A DNA stretch of 64,000 bases from Candidatus Thermochlorobacteriaceae bacterium (GTDB lineage Bacteria > Bacteroidota > Chlorobiia > Chlorobiales > Thermochlorobacteraceae): the NCBI GenBank assembly GCA_029263855.1, contig JAJUFC010000007.1, positions 62,001 to 126,000 of the forward strand, given 5' to 3'. The notes below the pieces were generated by a model. The model worked only from the letters and a program-made list of their open reading frames with translations, was not told the origin of the DNA and searched no databases. How positions within the stretch are numbered: position 1 is the stretch's first letter; each line of letters starts with the position of its first letter. Positions 1-8,693 of this stretch are shown in pieces. Made by a program: the position numbers and the translations under genes.

Positions 1-1002
1 TGCCCAATCGCCGACAAGTTTTTCAAAATCGGGATTGAACTTTCGCGCCTTTCGCTCTTCGTCGGTCGTTGCGCCGATGTGAAAGTAAATCTGCGGCGCA
101 AGGTAATCGCAGTGCTTGCGCTTTGTCCACTCGCGCGAATCTTGATACACCTCCACCACGCTTTCCATTGCAGGCTCTTTATCGACTTTGCGATAAACGC
201 CGATGGGCGTAACGCCGAACTTCACAAACGGTTTAATGGCGTGCAAACTGTCGTGAATCATTTTCACAAGCAGGTTGATGTTTTCGCGTCGCCATTCGTG
301 TTTTGAGCGTTGATTCGGATTGAACTGTCGAAAGAGTTCGTCGTCGGGAAAGTCTTCGGCGAAGGTGGTTTTGTCGGGATAGCGCAGGTAGTCGTCGAGT
401 TGAATGCCGTCGATGTCGTATCGGCGGGCGAAGTCGGCGATGAGCGTTGCGAGGTAGGCACGCACTTCGGGCTTTGCAGGGTTGAGATAAGCATCTTTGA
501 GTTTTGGAACATTGCGGGCGCGCGGGTCAATCCAGTCGGGGTGCATTTTCCAAAGCGAGGGATTTTGTTCGGCTTGCTCGGAGGCTTCCTTGCCGCGCAA
601 AATCATCGTGTTGAACCATGCGTGAAACTCCAAGCCGTATTTGCGCGCGAGGTCAATGGCATGTTGCGTTACATCGTAATTCGGTGACTTGCCTTTGCCT
701 GCAATGTATTCGTGATAGGGCTCGTAAGGCGACGGATAGAGCACATCGGCACGCACGCGCACTTGAAAGAAAACCGCATTAAACTTCTTTGCTTTCAAAT
801 CTTTGAAGATGGCATCGAGGTCTGCTTTTTGTTGTTCAGGGTTTGTTGTTTTCGGGAAGTCGATGCCGAAGGCTGTGGTTATCCATGCGCCGCGCAGTTC
901 GTAGCGGGGTTGCGCCCAAAGCCAAGCCGATAGCGGTTGCATCGCCATCATTAAAAACAAAGCCCGCAAACAAACAGTTCGGAGAATGATAAGCGTTTTC
1001 AA
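1..1002 (-). CDS. GHL10-type glycoside hydrolase-like protein (partial at left edge)
   Basis: An open frame on the minus strand runs off the left edge without a stop. It translates to a GHL10 (DUF187, YngK-type) family protein, a TIM-barrel family expected to act on envelope or extracellular polysaccharide. Family landmarks seen are an early ELRGAWITTAFGIDFP segment, QVRVRADVLYPSPYEP, GLEFHAWFN and DIDGIQLDDYLRYP. I chose a TTG start at 1002 because it gives a basic, then hydrophobic leader ending near AWLWAQ, consistent with export. An ATG at 951 is the alternative and gives a leader without charge. The C-terminus is missing. The substrate cannot be told from sequence. Confidence 0.8.
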   Translation of the reverse strand, partial: MKTLIILRTVCLRALFLMMAMQPLSAWLWAQPRYELRGAWITTAFGIDFPKTTNPEQQKADLDAIFKDLKAKKFNAVFFQVRVRADVLYPSPYEPYHEYIAGKGKSPNYDVTQHAIDLARKYGLEFHAWFNTMILRGKEASEQAEQNPSLWKMHPDWIDPRARNVPKLKDAYLNPAKPEVRAYLATLIADFARRYDIDGIQLDDYLRYPDKTTFAEDFPDDELFRQFNPNQRSKHEWRRENINLLVKMIHDSLHAIKPFVKFGVTPIGVYRKVDKEPAMESVVEVYQDSREWTKRKHCDYLAPQIYFHIGATTDEERKARKFNPDFEKLVGDWA

Positions 1003-1245
1003 AATCGTATCGTCGTTGATTTCATCTCGATTGATTTTGTCATCATTGGTTTCATCGTAATTCGATTTTGTTGTGATTCGGTTTCAAACGCTAAGCATAG
1101 ACTTTAGTGAAAGATGTTAAAACTTATCGGTTTGGGTTCATTTTTTTCCGTTTCAGTCTAAAACATAAGACCCTCGCCGCTTCACCATCGTAACTTCATC
1201 GTCGAAATCTTCAAGCAGTTTTTCAACCAATCACTTTCTACAACC

Positions 1246-2310
1246 ATGAACTTCTTGAAACCACTTCTCATCACGCTATCGGCACTCGCGCTTCTTGTGT
1301 TTCTTTTGATGTTCAATAAATCGAAGATGGACGCGCAAGCCGAAAGCCCCGTCTCGGAAAAGCCGATTCTCGCTACTGCGATTACGGCGGAAAAACGATT
1401 GCTTACACAATCGATTTCGGGCGTTGGCGCGATTGAAGCACAAAATGATGTTACAATTGTTTCCGAAACGCAAGGAAAGGTAATAAAAGTCTTTGCCGAT
1501 GTCGGCACGAAACTGAGTGCAGGCGATGCCGTTGTGCAGGTTGATTCCGAACTCAAATACGCCGCCTTCGTTGCAGCAGAAGCGCAATTCGAGAAAGCTA
1601 AAAAAGATTTTGAACGCTATCAAGTTCTCTACCGCGAAGGCGGAATCGCCGAAGATGATTTAGAACAAATGCGCCTTACGCTCAAACAAGCCGAAGCCAA
1701 TTTTATCGTTGCAAAACGCCAACACGCCAACGCCACGATTCGCACCCCGATTTCAGGTATTCTAACCGAGCGCAAGTTCAACATCGGCGAGATGATTCAG
1801 CCTGATGCTCTTGTTGCAACAGTGGTGAATACCGCATCCTTAAAAGTGATTGTTTTTATTTCGGAAGCCGACGTGATGAAACTGCGCATCGGCGATGAAG
1901 TGCCGATTGAACTCGACGTTTATCCGACGCATCGCTTCATCGGGAAAATCAAATCCATCAGCGATAAAGCAACCGACGCTGGCAGTTACCGCGTTGAAGT
2001 TGTGTTTTCAAATCAGAAAGAAATGCCCGTCAAAGTCGGCATGACGGCGCGACTAACCTTTGGCGCTTCTGCCAAGCGTGAAGCCATCATTCTTCCTCGT
2101 ATGGCTGTGTTAGGCGACGGGAAACGCGCGTTTGTTTACACCGTTGAGAACGGGGTCGCTGTGCAAACGCCCGTCAAAACAGGTAGAAGCGCGGGAGGAG
2201 ATATTGAAATCGTTTTCGGCTTGAACGGCGGCGAAATGGTCATAACCAACGGACAAACGCTTCTCAAGCCCGGTGCAAAAGTCAGCATCAACGCGCCCAC
2301 GATACGCTAA
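1246..2310 (+). CDS. RND efflux system periplasmic adaptor (membrane fusion protein)
   Basis: A 354-residue HlyD/AcrA-type adaptor. It links the inner-membrane RND pump encoded next to an outer-membrane channel, which is not in this window. One N-terminal hydrophobic segment (about residues 5-23) anchors it. Next comes the first half of the lipoyl-like domain (GVGAIEAQNDVTIVSETQGK), a helical hairpin of about 80 residues, the second lipoyl half (NATIRTPISGILTERKFNIG) and a beta-barrel region ending near residue 350. The pump gene follows 44 bases downstream in the same direction, so the two should form one operon. Confidence 0.93.
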   Translation: MNFLKPLLITLSALALLVFLLMFNKSKMDAQAESPVSEKPILATAITAEKRLLTQSISGVGAIEAQNDVTIVSETQGKVIKVFADVGTKLSAGDAVVQVDSELKYAAFVAAEAQFEKAKKDFERYQVLYREGGIAEDDLEQMRLTLKQAEANFIVAKRQHANATIRTPISGILTERKFNIGEMIQPDALVATVVNTASLKVIVFISEADVMKLRIGDEVPIELDVYPTHRFIGKIKSISDKATDAGSYRVEVVFSNQKEMPVKVGMTARLTFGASAKREAIILPRMAVLGDGKRAFVYTVENGVAVQTPVKTGRSAGGDIEIVFGLNGGEMVITNGQTLLKPGAKVSINAPTIR

Positions 2311-2354
2311 CCTTTCACAATGATTTATTACGAAAATTCAACTAGATTATTTAG

Positions 2355-5300
2355 ATGACCATCACCGAACTTTCCATCAAGCGTCCAATTTTAGTGATTG
2401 TGTTCTTTATTGTGCTGGGTATTTTAGGGCTGTTCAGCTACGGCAATTTGCGCTATGAGCTTCTGCCGAAAGTGACGCCGCCTTATGTATCGGTAACAAC
2501 GATTTACGCGGGCGCATCGGCAAGCGAAGTTGAAGCCGGCGTCTCGAAGCCGATAGAAGACGCGCTCTCCTCTCTTGAAAAAGTCAAACGCATTTTCACA
2601 ATTTCCAGCGAAGGCATTTCGCTTGTTTGGGTAGAATTTCAGCAAGATGCCGATGCCGACATTTCGCTTCAAACCGCGCAACGACGCGTGAATGAAATTC
2701 TCTATTCGCTTCCTCCCAATTCCAAAACGCCCATTCTTTCCAAATTCGCAATTGAAGAACTTCCGATTCTTCGGCTTGCTGCAACAAGTCGACTTTACGA
2801 GAGCGATTTTTTTACGTTGCTCAAAAATGAAATCAAGCCAAAACTTTCGCGTGTCAAAGGCGTTGCGGCAATCACGCTCACAGGCGGAAATGCAAAGGAA
2901 ATTCACGTCAATCTTGATGCGGAAAAATTGCGCCTACGCGGCGTTTCTATCGTCCAAGTCGCCGACGCGCTCAATCGCGCCAACCTTAACGTGCCGACGG
3001 GCAATGTCAAAGACGGCGACGCACAATTTTCCGTGCGTGTTATCGGAAAGGTTGAAGACATAGCCTTGCTCGGTAACGTCGTGATTGCAACCACATCGAG
3101 CGGCGGCAAAATTTTTCTTCGCGATGTCGCAGAAATTCTCAACGCCGAAGAAGACCAAGACGATTTAAGCCGATTAAATCAAGTTTCCGCCGTTGGGATT
3201 TTCGTTCAAAAACAGACCGATGCCAATTCCGTCGAGGTCAGCGAGATGGTTCGCGCCGAACTCGCAAAACTTGAACAAGAATATCACTCGATTGATTTGA
3301 AGTTTGATGTCGCGCAAGACGGCTCGGAATTCACTTTGAAGGCGGCGCACGATGTCAATGTTGATTTGGGGCTTGCAATTGTGCTCGTCGCTTTGGTGAT
3401 GCTCGTTTTTCTGCACAGCCTTCGAAATGCGCTCATCGTGATGATAGCCATTCCCGCTTCGCTCGTATCGACTTTCATTTTGATGTACCTCTTCGGCTTT
3501 TCGCTGAACCTGATGACGCTTCTGGCAATGTCGCTTGTAATTGGGATTTTGGTCGATGACTCCATCGTGGTGCTGGAAAACATTTATCGGCATTTGGAGA
3601 TGGGCAAAGAGAAAGCGGTTGCAGCGTTGGACGGTCGGAATGAAATCGGGTTTGCCGCGCTCGCTATTACGCTTGTTGATGTGGTGGTTTTTGTGCCGAT
3701 TGCACTCGTGCCGGGTCTCGTCGGAAACATCTTGCGCGAGTTTTCTTTGGTAGTTGTCTTCTCGACTTTGTTCAGCTTGCTCGTTTCCTTCACGCTCACG
3801 CCGATGCTTGCGTCGCGCTTTGCAAAGTTGGAGCACGCCTCGTCCGATACGTTGATAGGACGCTTTGTGCTGGGCTTTGAGCGGTTTTTTCAAATCGTGC
3901 AAACCCGATACAGCGAGATTCTGCGGTGGAGTTTAGCCAATCGGGGCAAGACGGCACTTTTCGCATTCAGTTTATTCGTCGCCTCGTTTTTTCTTCCGGC
4001 ACTCGGCTTCATCGGCGGCGAATTTATGCCCGCCACCGACAAAGGCGAACTTTCCGTGATTTTGGAACTTCCCGCAGGCACGAAGCTTGAACAAACCAAC
4101 GAAGTGACGAAAAAAATCGAGGACGACCTTTCCAAACTTCCAGAAGTGCGAAAAGTTCTCACCACCGTCGGCGCATCAGGCGAAGCCTTTATTGGTATCA
4201 TTCAACCCAACAACGCGGAAATGAGCATCGTGCTTGCGCCCAAAAACGAGCGCACGAAATCGCTCCGCGAAATTGAGGAACTCATCAAAGAAACGTCGTT
4301 GCAAACGCCGGGCGTGAAAGTTCGAGTCAATCGCATCGGCATTTTCGGCATGGGCAACGACGCGCCGATACAAATTTTTGTCAACGGGGTGAATCGCGAC
4401 AGCATTCGCCTCGCTGCTGAACGCATTGCCGATGCCATGTCGCAGATCAAAGGCACGGCAGACATTCGATTAACAGGCAATACGCAAAAGAGAGATTTGC
4501 AAGTCGACATCGATCCCGATAAAGTTTCCTCGTTTGGTCTCTCGACCGCCGAAGTTGGCACCGCCGTGCGCTACGCCTTGACAGGCTTTGATGAGTTGAA
4601 ATTCCAACAAGGCAACTCACAACTTCCAATTCGAATCAGGTTCGCTGAACAATTCCGAAACAATACCGACGTAATCAAAACGCTTGCCTTCCCCACGCCA
4701 AGCGGCGCGATGGTCGAGCTTCAGCAAGTCGCACGGATTCGCGAAGTTGGCGGCGAAGTTTCTTTGGAGCGAAAAGAGCGCGAAGCCTCCGTTACGATTT
4801 ACTCGCAGGCGATTGGCAGACCGTCGGGCGACATCGGCAACGATATTAAATCCGCCGTTGAATCCCTCAAACTTCCCGACGGCATCAAGGTGGTTTATAG
4901 CGGCGACTTGGAACTGCAAGACGACTCATCGATCTTGCTTGGACTCGCCTTCATCGCCGCAGTTCTTTTCATGTATCTCGTGATGGTCGCACTATACAAC
5001 TCTTGGGTGTATCCGTTCGTCGTTTTGTTCTCGATTCCCGTTGCATTGGTTGGCGCGCTCTTAGCCCTTGCGCTGACGATGAACTCGCTCAACATTTTCA
5101 CGATTATGGGCATGATTATGATGACGGGGCTTGTCGCCAAAAACGCCATTCTGCTCGTCGATCGAGCCAACGAGCAACGCGCTAAGGGCGCAGATATTTT
5201 CTCGGCGTTGATTGACGCGGGCGAAACTCGTCTTCGACCGATTCTTATGACAACGCTTGCTATGGTGATTGGCATGATGCCGATTGCTTTCTCGCAAGGT

Positions 5301-5504
5301 GCTGGCTCGGAATGGAAATCGGGACTTGCGTGGGTTTTGATTGGCGGATTAACAAGCTCAATGTTTCTTACGCTCGTTGTTGTTCCGACGATTTACATCG
5401 ACCTTGACCGCCTCAAAACGAAACTCGCAACCCTCGTTCAACCTTCAAAGCGTCAAGCAAACGCACCCGCGCCTCCTATTGAAGAGGAACACCTTGTAAA
5501 GTAA
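2355..5504 (+). CDS. RND family efflux pump permease (AcrB/HAE1 type)
   Basis: A 1049-residue proton-driven efflux pump of the usual family length. It has the typical N-terminus (ITELSIKRPILVIVFF), two large periplasmic loops and two sets of about six membrane spans. The paired aspartates of the proton relay lie in TM4 (GILVDDSIVVLENIYRH, near residue 400) and the matching lysine in TM10 (GLVAKNAILLVDRANE, near residue 929). So proton coupling should be intact. The cytoplasmic tail is rich in Pro and Ala. With the adaptor upstream it forms a tripartite pump lacking a local TolC-like gene. The substrate is not predictable. Confidence 0.95.
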   Translation: MTITELSIKRPILVIVFFIVLGILGLFSYGNLRYELLPKVTPPYVSVTTIYAGASASEVEAGVSKPIEDALSSLEKVKRIFTISSEGISLVWVEFQQDADADISLQTAQRRVNEILYSLPPNSKTPILSKFAIEELPILRLAATSRLYESDFFTLLKNEIKPKLSRVKGVAAITLTGGNAKEIHVNLDAEKLRLRGVSIVQVADALNRANLNVPTGNVKDGDAQFSVRVIGKVEDIALLGNVVIATTSSGGKIFLRDVAEILNAEEDQDDLSRLNQVSAVGIFVQKQTDANSVEVSEMVRAELAKLEQEYHSIDLKFDVAQDGSEFTLKAAHDVNVDLGLAIVLVALVMLVFLHSLRNALIVMIAIPASLVSTFILMYLFGFSLNLMTLLAMSLVIGILVDDSIVVLENIYRHLEMGKEKAVAALDGRNEIGFAALAITLVDVVVFVPIALVPGLVGNILREFSLVVVFSTLFSLLVSFTLTPMLASRFAKLEHASSDTLIGRFVLGFERFFQIVQTRYSEILRWSLANRGKTALFAFSLFVASFFLPALGFIGGEFMPATDKGELSVILELPAGTKLEQTNEVTKKIEDDLSKLPEVRKVLTTVGASGEAFIGIIQPNNAEMSIVLAPKNERTKSLREIEELIKETSLQTPGVKVRVNRIGIFGMGNDAPIQIFVNGVNRDSIRLAAERIADAMSQIKGTADIRLTGNTQKRDLQVDIDPDKVSSFGLSTAEVGTAVRYALTGFDELKFQQGNSQLPIRIRFAEQFRNNTDVIKTLAFPTPSGAMVELQQVARIREVGGEVSLERKEREASVTIYSQAIGRPSGDIGNDIKSAVESLKLPDGIKVVYSGDLELQDDSSILLGLAFIAAVLFMYLVMVALYNSWVYPFVVLFSIPVALVGALLALALTMNSLNIFTIMGMIMMTGLVAKNAILLVDRANEQRAKGADIFSALIDAGETRLRPILMTTLAMVIGMMPIAFSQGAGSEWKSGLAWVLIGGLTSSMFLTLVVVPTIYIDLDRLKTKLATLVQPSKRQANAPAPPIEEEHLVK

Positions 5505-5543
5505 TTTCTTAGTTCAATTCATTAACACAACCTTGAGCGCACA

Positions 5544-5762
5544 ATGAACCGTCTTGAAGCCAGAAAACAAGCCCTTGAACTTTCCGCCTTTGTGCTCCGA
5601 CGCATGGCGTTTGACAATCCCGCAAATCTTCACTTGCCAAACGATATTGCGTTGATTGCCGAAGAAATGACCAAAATCGCCGAACAACTTGAAACGCAAA
5701 AGTATGCTCAATCTGATGCGGAATTAATCGATGAACTATGTAATAATTCAGGGCGATTGTAA
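5544..5762 (+). CDS. small hypothetical protein
   Basis: A 72-residue acidic, mostly helical protein with no motif I recognise and no signal peptide or membrane segment. It sits 39 bases after the efflux pump and 40 bases before the sensor kinase on the same strand. It has an ATG start and an amino-acid make-up like a real soluble protein, and no competing frame is better. It could be an accessory of the pump or kinase operon, but nothing in the sequence says so. Confidence 0.5.
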   Translation: MNRLEARKQALELSAFVLRRMAFDNPANLHLPNDIALIAEEMTKIAEQLETQKYAQSDAELIDELCNNSGRL

Positions 5763-5802
5763 AATGGCGCGCAACTGAATTGCCGCTTTGAATCATCAAA
5801 CT

Positions 5803-6924
5803 ATGAATAATCAATTTTTCAAGTGGTTTCGGCTCATCGGCATTCCGCTGATTGTAATTTTTTTGAGCATACCGCAGTTCTTCATTGAGCCTGAACTTAT
5901 GGCACGATTCTACAACAATTCCGAAGGCGTTGCGCGCTACTACCTTGAATGGCGGTTGGTCGCATATTTGTTTGATTTGATGCTCTCGCTCTTTCAAGCG
6001 ATTATCATTTCAGAGTTTAGCATTTGGCTCTCAGATCGATTAGACAAAACGATTCCTTGGGAGCAAGACACTTCGCGACGCATCTACACCCAACTCTCCC
6101 TTCACTTGGCGTTTAGCATCGCTGTTTCTGTTCTTGTCAATGCAATCTATTATGGCGCGATTTGTAGCGAGTGGATTAACCTATCGATATTAATGATATG
6201 CTCAATGTTCGGGGCGATTATTTCCATCACTATCACTTCTGTGTATAGCGGCGTTTATTTTTTTCAAAGTTGGAAAACCAATTTGCTTGAAGCCGAAAAG
6301 TTGAAGCGCGAGGCGGCAGAAGCCGAGGCGCAAGCTTTGAAACATCAATTAGACCCGCACTTTTTATTTAATAGTTTGAATACGCTCGTTGCTTTGGTGG
6401 AAGAAAATCCAAAAGAAGCGATTCAATTTATTCAGCGTTTCTCCCAAGTGTATCGATATGTTTTGCAAAGCCAAGAAAAAATTCTTGTCCCGCTCAATGA
6501 AGAATTAAAATTCGCCAAGTCATATCTCTTTTTGCTTCAAGCGCGCTTTGCCGATAACTTGAAAGTGAGCATGGAAATCTCAGATGACGATTTGGAAAAA
6601 AATCTCGCCCCGATGAGTTTGCAAATGTTGATTGAAAATGCGGTCAAGCACAACATTGTTTCCCGAGAACAGCCGTTAAGCCTTGTCATTACAAGCGATG
6701 GACGATGGCTGACCGTTGAAAATTCCTTACAGCGAAAATCATTTGTCCCAGACTCGACAAAAGTTGGATTACAGAATATCCAAAATCGGTATCGGCTGTT
6801 AAGCGATAAAAGCATTATTGTTGAAGAAACCGAAACGCGCTTTATCGTCAGACTTCCCTTGCTTGCGCCTATCTCCGAATCCGAATCGAAAAGATTTGAA
6901 TCGAAAATCAAGGTTTCCGCATGA
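5803..6924 (+). CDS. LytS-family sensor histidine kinase
   Basis: Membrane histidine kinase of the LytS/YehU (His_kinase, PF06580) type, 373 residues from the ATG at 5803. An in-frame TTG at 5788 is less likely. Four hydrophobic segments fill roughly residues 1-160. The cytoplasmic part has the family signature ALKHQLDPHFLFNSLNTL, with the phosphorylated His near residue 185, followed by an N-box (QMLIENAVKHNI) and a G-box-like KVGLQNIQNRY. Its stop overlaps the start of the LytTR regulator by four bases, so the pair is translationally coupled. The position just after an RND pump suggests control of envelope functions, which is inference. Confidence 0.93.
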   Translation: MNNQFFKWFRLIGIPLIVIFLSIPQFFIEPELMARFYNNSEGVARYYLEWRLVAYLFDLMLSLFQAIIISEFSIWLSDRLDKTIPWEQDTSRRIYTQLSLHLAFSIAVSVLVNAIYYGAICSEWINLSILMICSMFGAIISITITSVYSGVYFFQSWKTNLLEAEKLKREAAEAEAQALKHQLDPHFLFNSLNTLVALVEENPKEAIQFIQRFSQVYRYVLQSQEKILVPLNEELKFAKSYLFLLQARFADNLKVSMEISDDDLEKNLAPMSLQMLIENAVKHNIVSREQPLSLVITSDGRWLTVENSLQRKSFVPDSTKVGLQNIQNRYRLLSDKSIIVEETETRFIVRLPLLAPISESESKRFESKIKVSA

Positions 6925-7682
6925 ACGTCGTGATTGTAGAAGATGAAACTCTCGCGGCAAAGCGATTGCAAAAAATGTTGGAAGAATATGACGGCTCTAT
7001 TCGCGTTGTCGCCACGTTAGATAGCATTTCATCGACGGTTAGTTGGTTTAAAAACCATTCTAAGCCCGATTTGGCTTTTTTCGATATTCAACTTTCAGAT
7101 GGCATTTCGTTTGAAGTTTTCAAACAAATCAAGTTGGAATGCCCTGTTATTTTCACGACGGCTTACGACGATTATGCCCTTCAAGCCTTCAAAGTGAATA
7201 GCATCGATTACCTCTTGAAGCCAATAGATAAAGGCGATTTAAAGCGAAGTCTTGAAAAATTAAACTCGCTCAAAGCACAGTTCCAACCTGTATCGCTCGA
7301 TGTTGAAGCCCTCTTGGAAAACTTAATTGAAAAAAAAACCACTTATCGCTCGCGGTTTCTTGTCGCCTTTCGCGACGAACTCATTATGATTTCAATTCAA
7401 GACGTCGCGTATTTTTTCTCTGAACATAAGTTGACGAATTTGATTCGGCTCGACGGAAAAAAATTCGTGATTGAACAGACTTTGGAGCAGTTGCAAAACG
7501 AACTCAATCCCGCGCAGTTTTTTCGCGCCAATCGCCAGTTCATTGTGAGTTTGAAATCAATAACGGGAATTCATAAGTTTTTTGGCGGGAAATTAAAACT
7601 TGACCTTACGCCTCCGACTCTTCAAGAAGTAACCGTCAGCCGCGAAACTTCACCGGAGTTCAAGGCGTGGCTCAATCAATAA
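6921..7682 (+). CDS. LytTR-family response regulator
   Basis: Cognate regulator of the overlapping LytS kinase, 253 residues. The receiver domain covers about residues 1-120: acidic pair in VIVEDE, phospho-acceptor Asp55 in LAFFDIQLSDG, Thr in FTTAYDDYA and Lys in LLKPIDKG. A linker leads to a LytTR DNA-binding domain at about 145-250 (RFLVAFRDELIMI, FRANRQFIVSLKSI). LytTR proteins bind direct repeats near promoters and often regulate their own operon. An intrinsic terminator follows directly. Confidence 0.95.
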   Translation: MNVVIVEDETLAAKRLQKMLEEYDGSIRVVATLDSISSTVSWFKNHSKPDLAFFDIQLSDGISFEVFKQIKLECPVIFTTAYDDYALQAFKVNSIDYLLKPIDKGDLKRSLEKLNSLKAQFQPVSLDVEALLENLIEKKTTYRSRFLVAFRDELIMISIQDVAYFFSEHKLTNLIRLDGKKFVIEQTLEQLQNELNPAQFFRANRQFIVSLKSITGIHKFFGGKLKLDLTPPTLQEVTVSRETSPEFKAWLNQ

Positions 7683-7691
7683 CGCTTCTTG

Positions 7692-7714
7692 AATCTCTTT
7701 GTAGAGATTTTTTT
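7692..7714 (+). terminator. Rho-independent terminator after the LytTR gene
   Basis: A six-base-pair stem (AATCTC/GAGATT, loop TTTGTA) is followed at once by a run of seven T. It lies between the convergent LytTR gene and the alpha/beta-hydrolase gene and would end the plus-strand transcript. Confidence 0.7.
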
Positions 7715-7723
7715 CAAGGATTA

Positions 7724-8680
7724 TTATTTGACGAATGTCTCGATTTCTTGCGCAAGTTCTTTTCCGCGCTCAATGATGAGCATATGCCCCGTTTCCGAGA
7801 ACATCACGAGTTTTGAGTTTTTGATTTTTTCCTTCCCGATTTGCATCACGTCAATCGTTTTTCCGCCGTGAAGAAACGGGTTCGGAATTAGGTTGTCGTT
7901 CTCGCCCGCTACGATGAGCGTCGGCAACGAAATGCGCTCCAATTTGTCCCACACGGGTTCATCGAGCATCGCGCCGACGCACTTCCAAACGACGTAAGCG
8001 AATCGGTCGAAGTCTTTTGCTTTTATCATTCGCACGCGCTCTTCAATCATCCATTCATAATCGTCTTTCCACGAGTAAAAATTGTTGGAATAATTGGCGC
8101 GGATTCTATCGGGCGGCGTTTTCTTGATGAAGTCGGGGTTCGTAGCGTTTCGCAGCCACTCGCCTTCTCCCTGTTTGAAGGCTTCAATGCCGGCGGGCGC
8201 AATCAAGACGAGTTTCTCGATGCGCTCAGGAATGTTGAGCGCGGCGACCATTGAAATTTGTCCGCCCATCGAATGCCCCGCCCAAATCGCTTTTGAAATG
8301 CCGAGATGTTTCAAGAGCTCGTTCACCGTTTGCGCGTAAAACGAGAGCGAGTAAGGCGCGCCGTAGGGTTTGGCGGATTTTCCGTAGCCGGGCAAATCAA
8401 TCGCCACCACGCGAAACCCTTTGCGCTCCAATTCAGGAATCACATATCGCCAAAATCCCATATTGCTCGCAAGCCCGTGAATCAGAACAATCGGCGTTCC
8501 ATTCGTTTTGCCGTCGTAGTAGGCGACCTCCGTTCCGTTGAGCGTCGCTTTTTCAGTCTTGAACCCGTAATTGAAATTCTCGAACTCCAATGGCGGCGCG
8601 TCGTGATAGAGTTTCGCTTGTCCGCATCCGTCCATCATCGCAAGGGCGAAAAAAAACATAACGAAATGAATTTTGTTCAT
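7724..8680 (-). CDS. alpha/beta-hydrolase, probable lipoprotein
   Basis: A 318-residue alpha/beta-hydrolase-fold protein. The leader is hydrophobic and ends in Cys19 (FALAMMDGCG), a weak lipobox that suggests membrane-anchored export. The oxyanion region is VLIHGLASNMGFW. The nucleophile elbow is GHSMGG (Ser137), the acid is in IVAGENDNLIP and the His in GHMLIIERG, so the catalytic triad looks complete. The gene starts 13 bases after an outer-membrane barrel gene and is the last member of a minus-strand cluster that includes acyl-activating and ketoacyl-condensing enzymes. An ester or lipid substrate is plausible but unproven. Confidence 0.85.
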   Translation of the reverse strand: MNKIHFVMFFFALAMMDGCGQAKLYHDAPPLEFENFNYGFKTEKATLNGTEVAYYDGKTNGTPIVLIHGLASNMGFWRYVIPELERKGFRVVAIDLPGYGKSAKPYGAPYSLSFYAQTVNELLKHLGISKAIWAGHSMGGQISMVAALNIPERIEKLVLIAPAGIEAFKQGEGEWLRNATNPDFIKKTPPDRIRANYSNNFYSWKDDYEWMIEERVRMIKAKDFDRFAYVVWKCVGAMLDEPVWDKLERISLPTLIVAGENDNLIPNPFLHGGKTIDVMQIGKEKIKNSKLVMFSETGHMLIIERGKELAQEIETFVK

Positions 8681-8693
8681 TGCTTAAACCTCC

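Noticed and set aside
3174-3902. 242-residue minus-strand frame
   Set aside because: Antisense to the RND pump gene. Its His/Gln/Arg-rich composition is that of a shadow frame, and the plus-strand gene is unmistakable.
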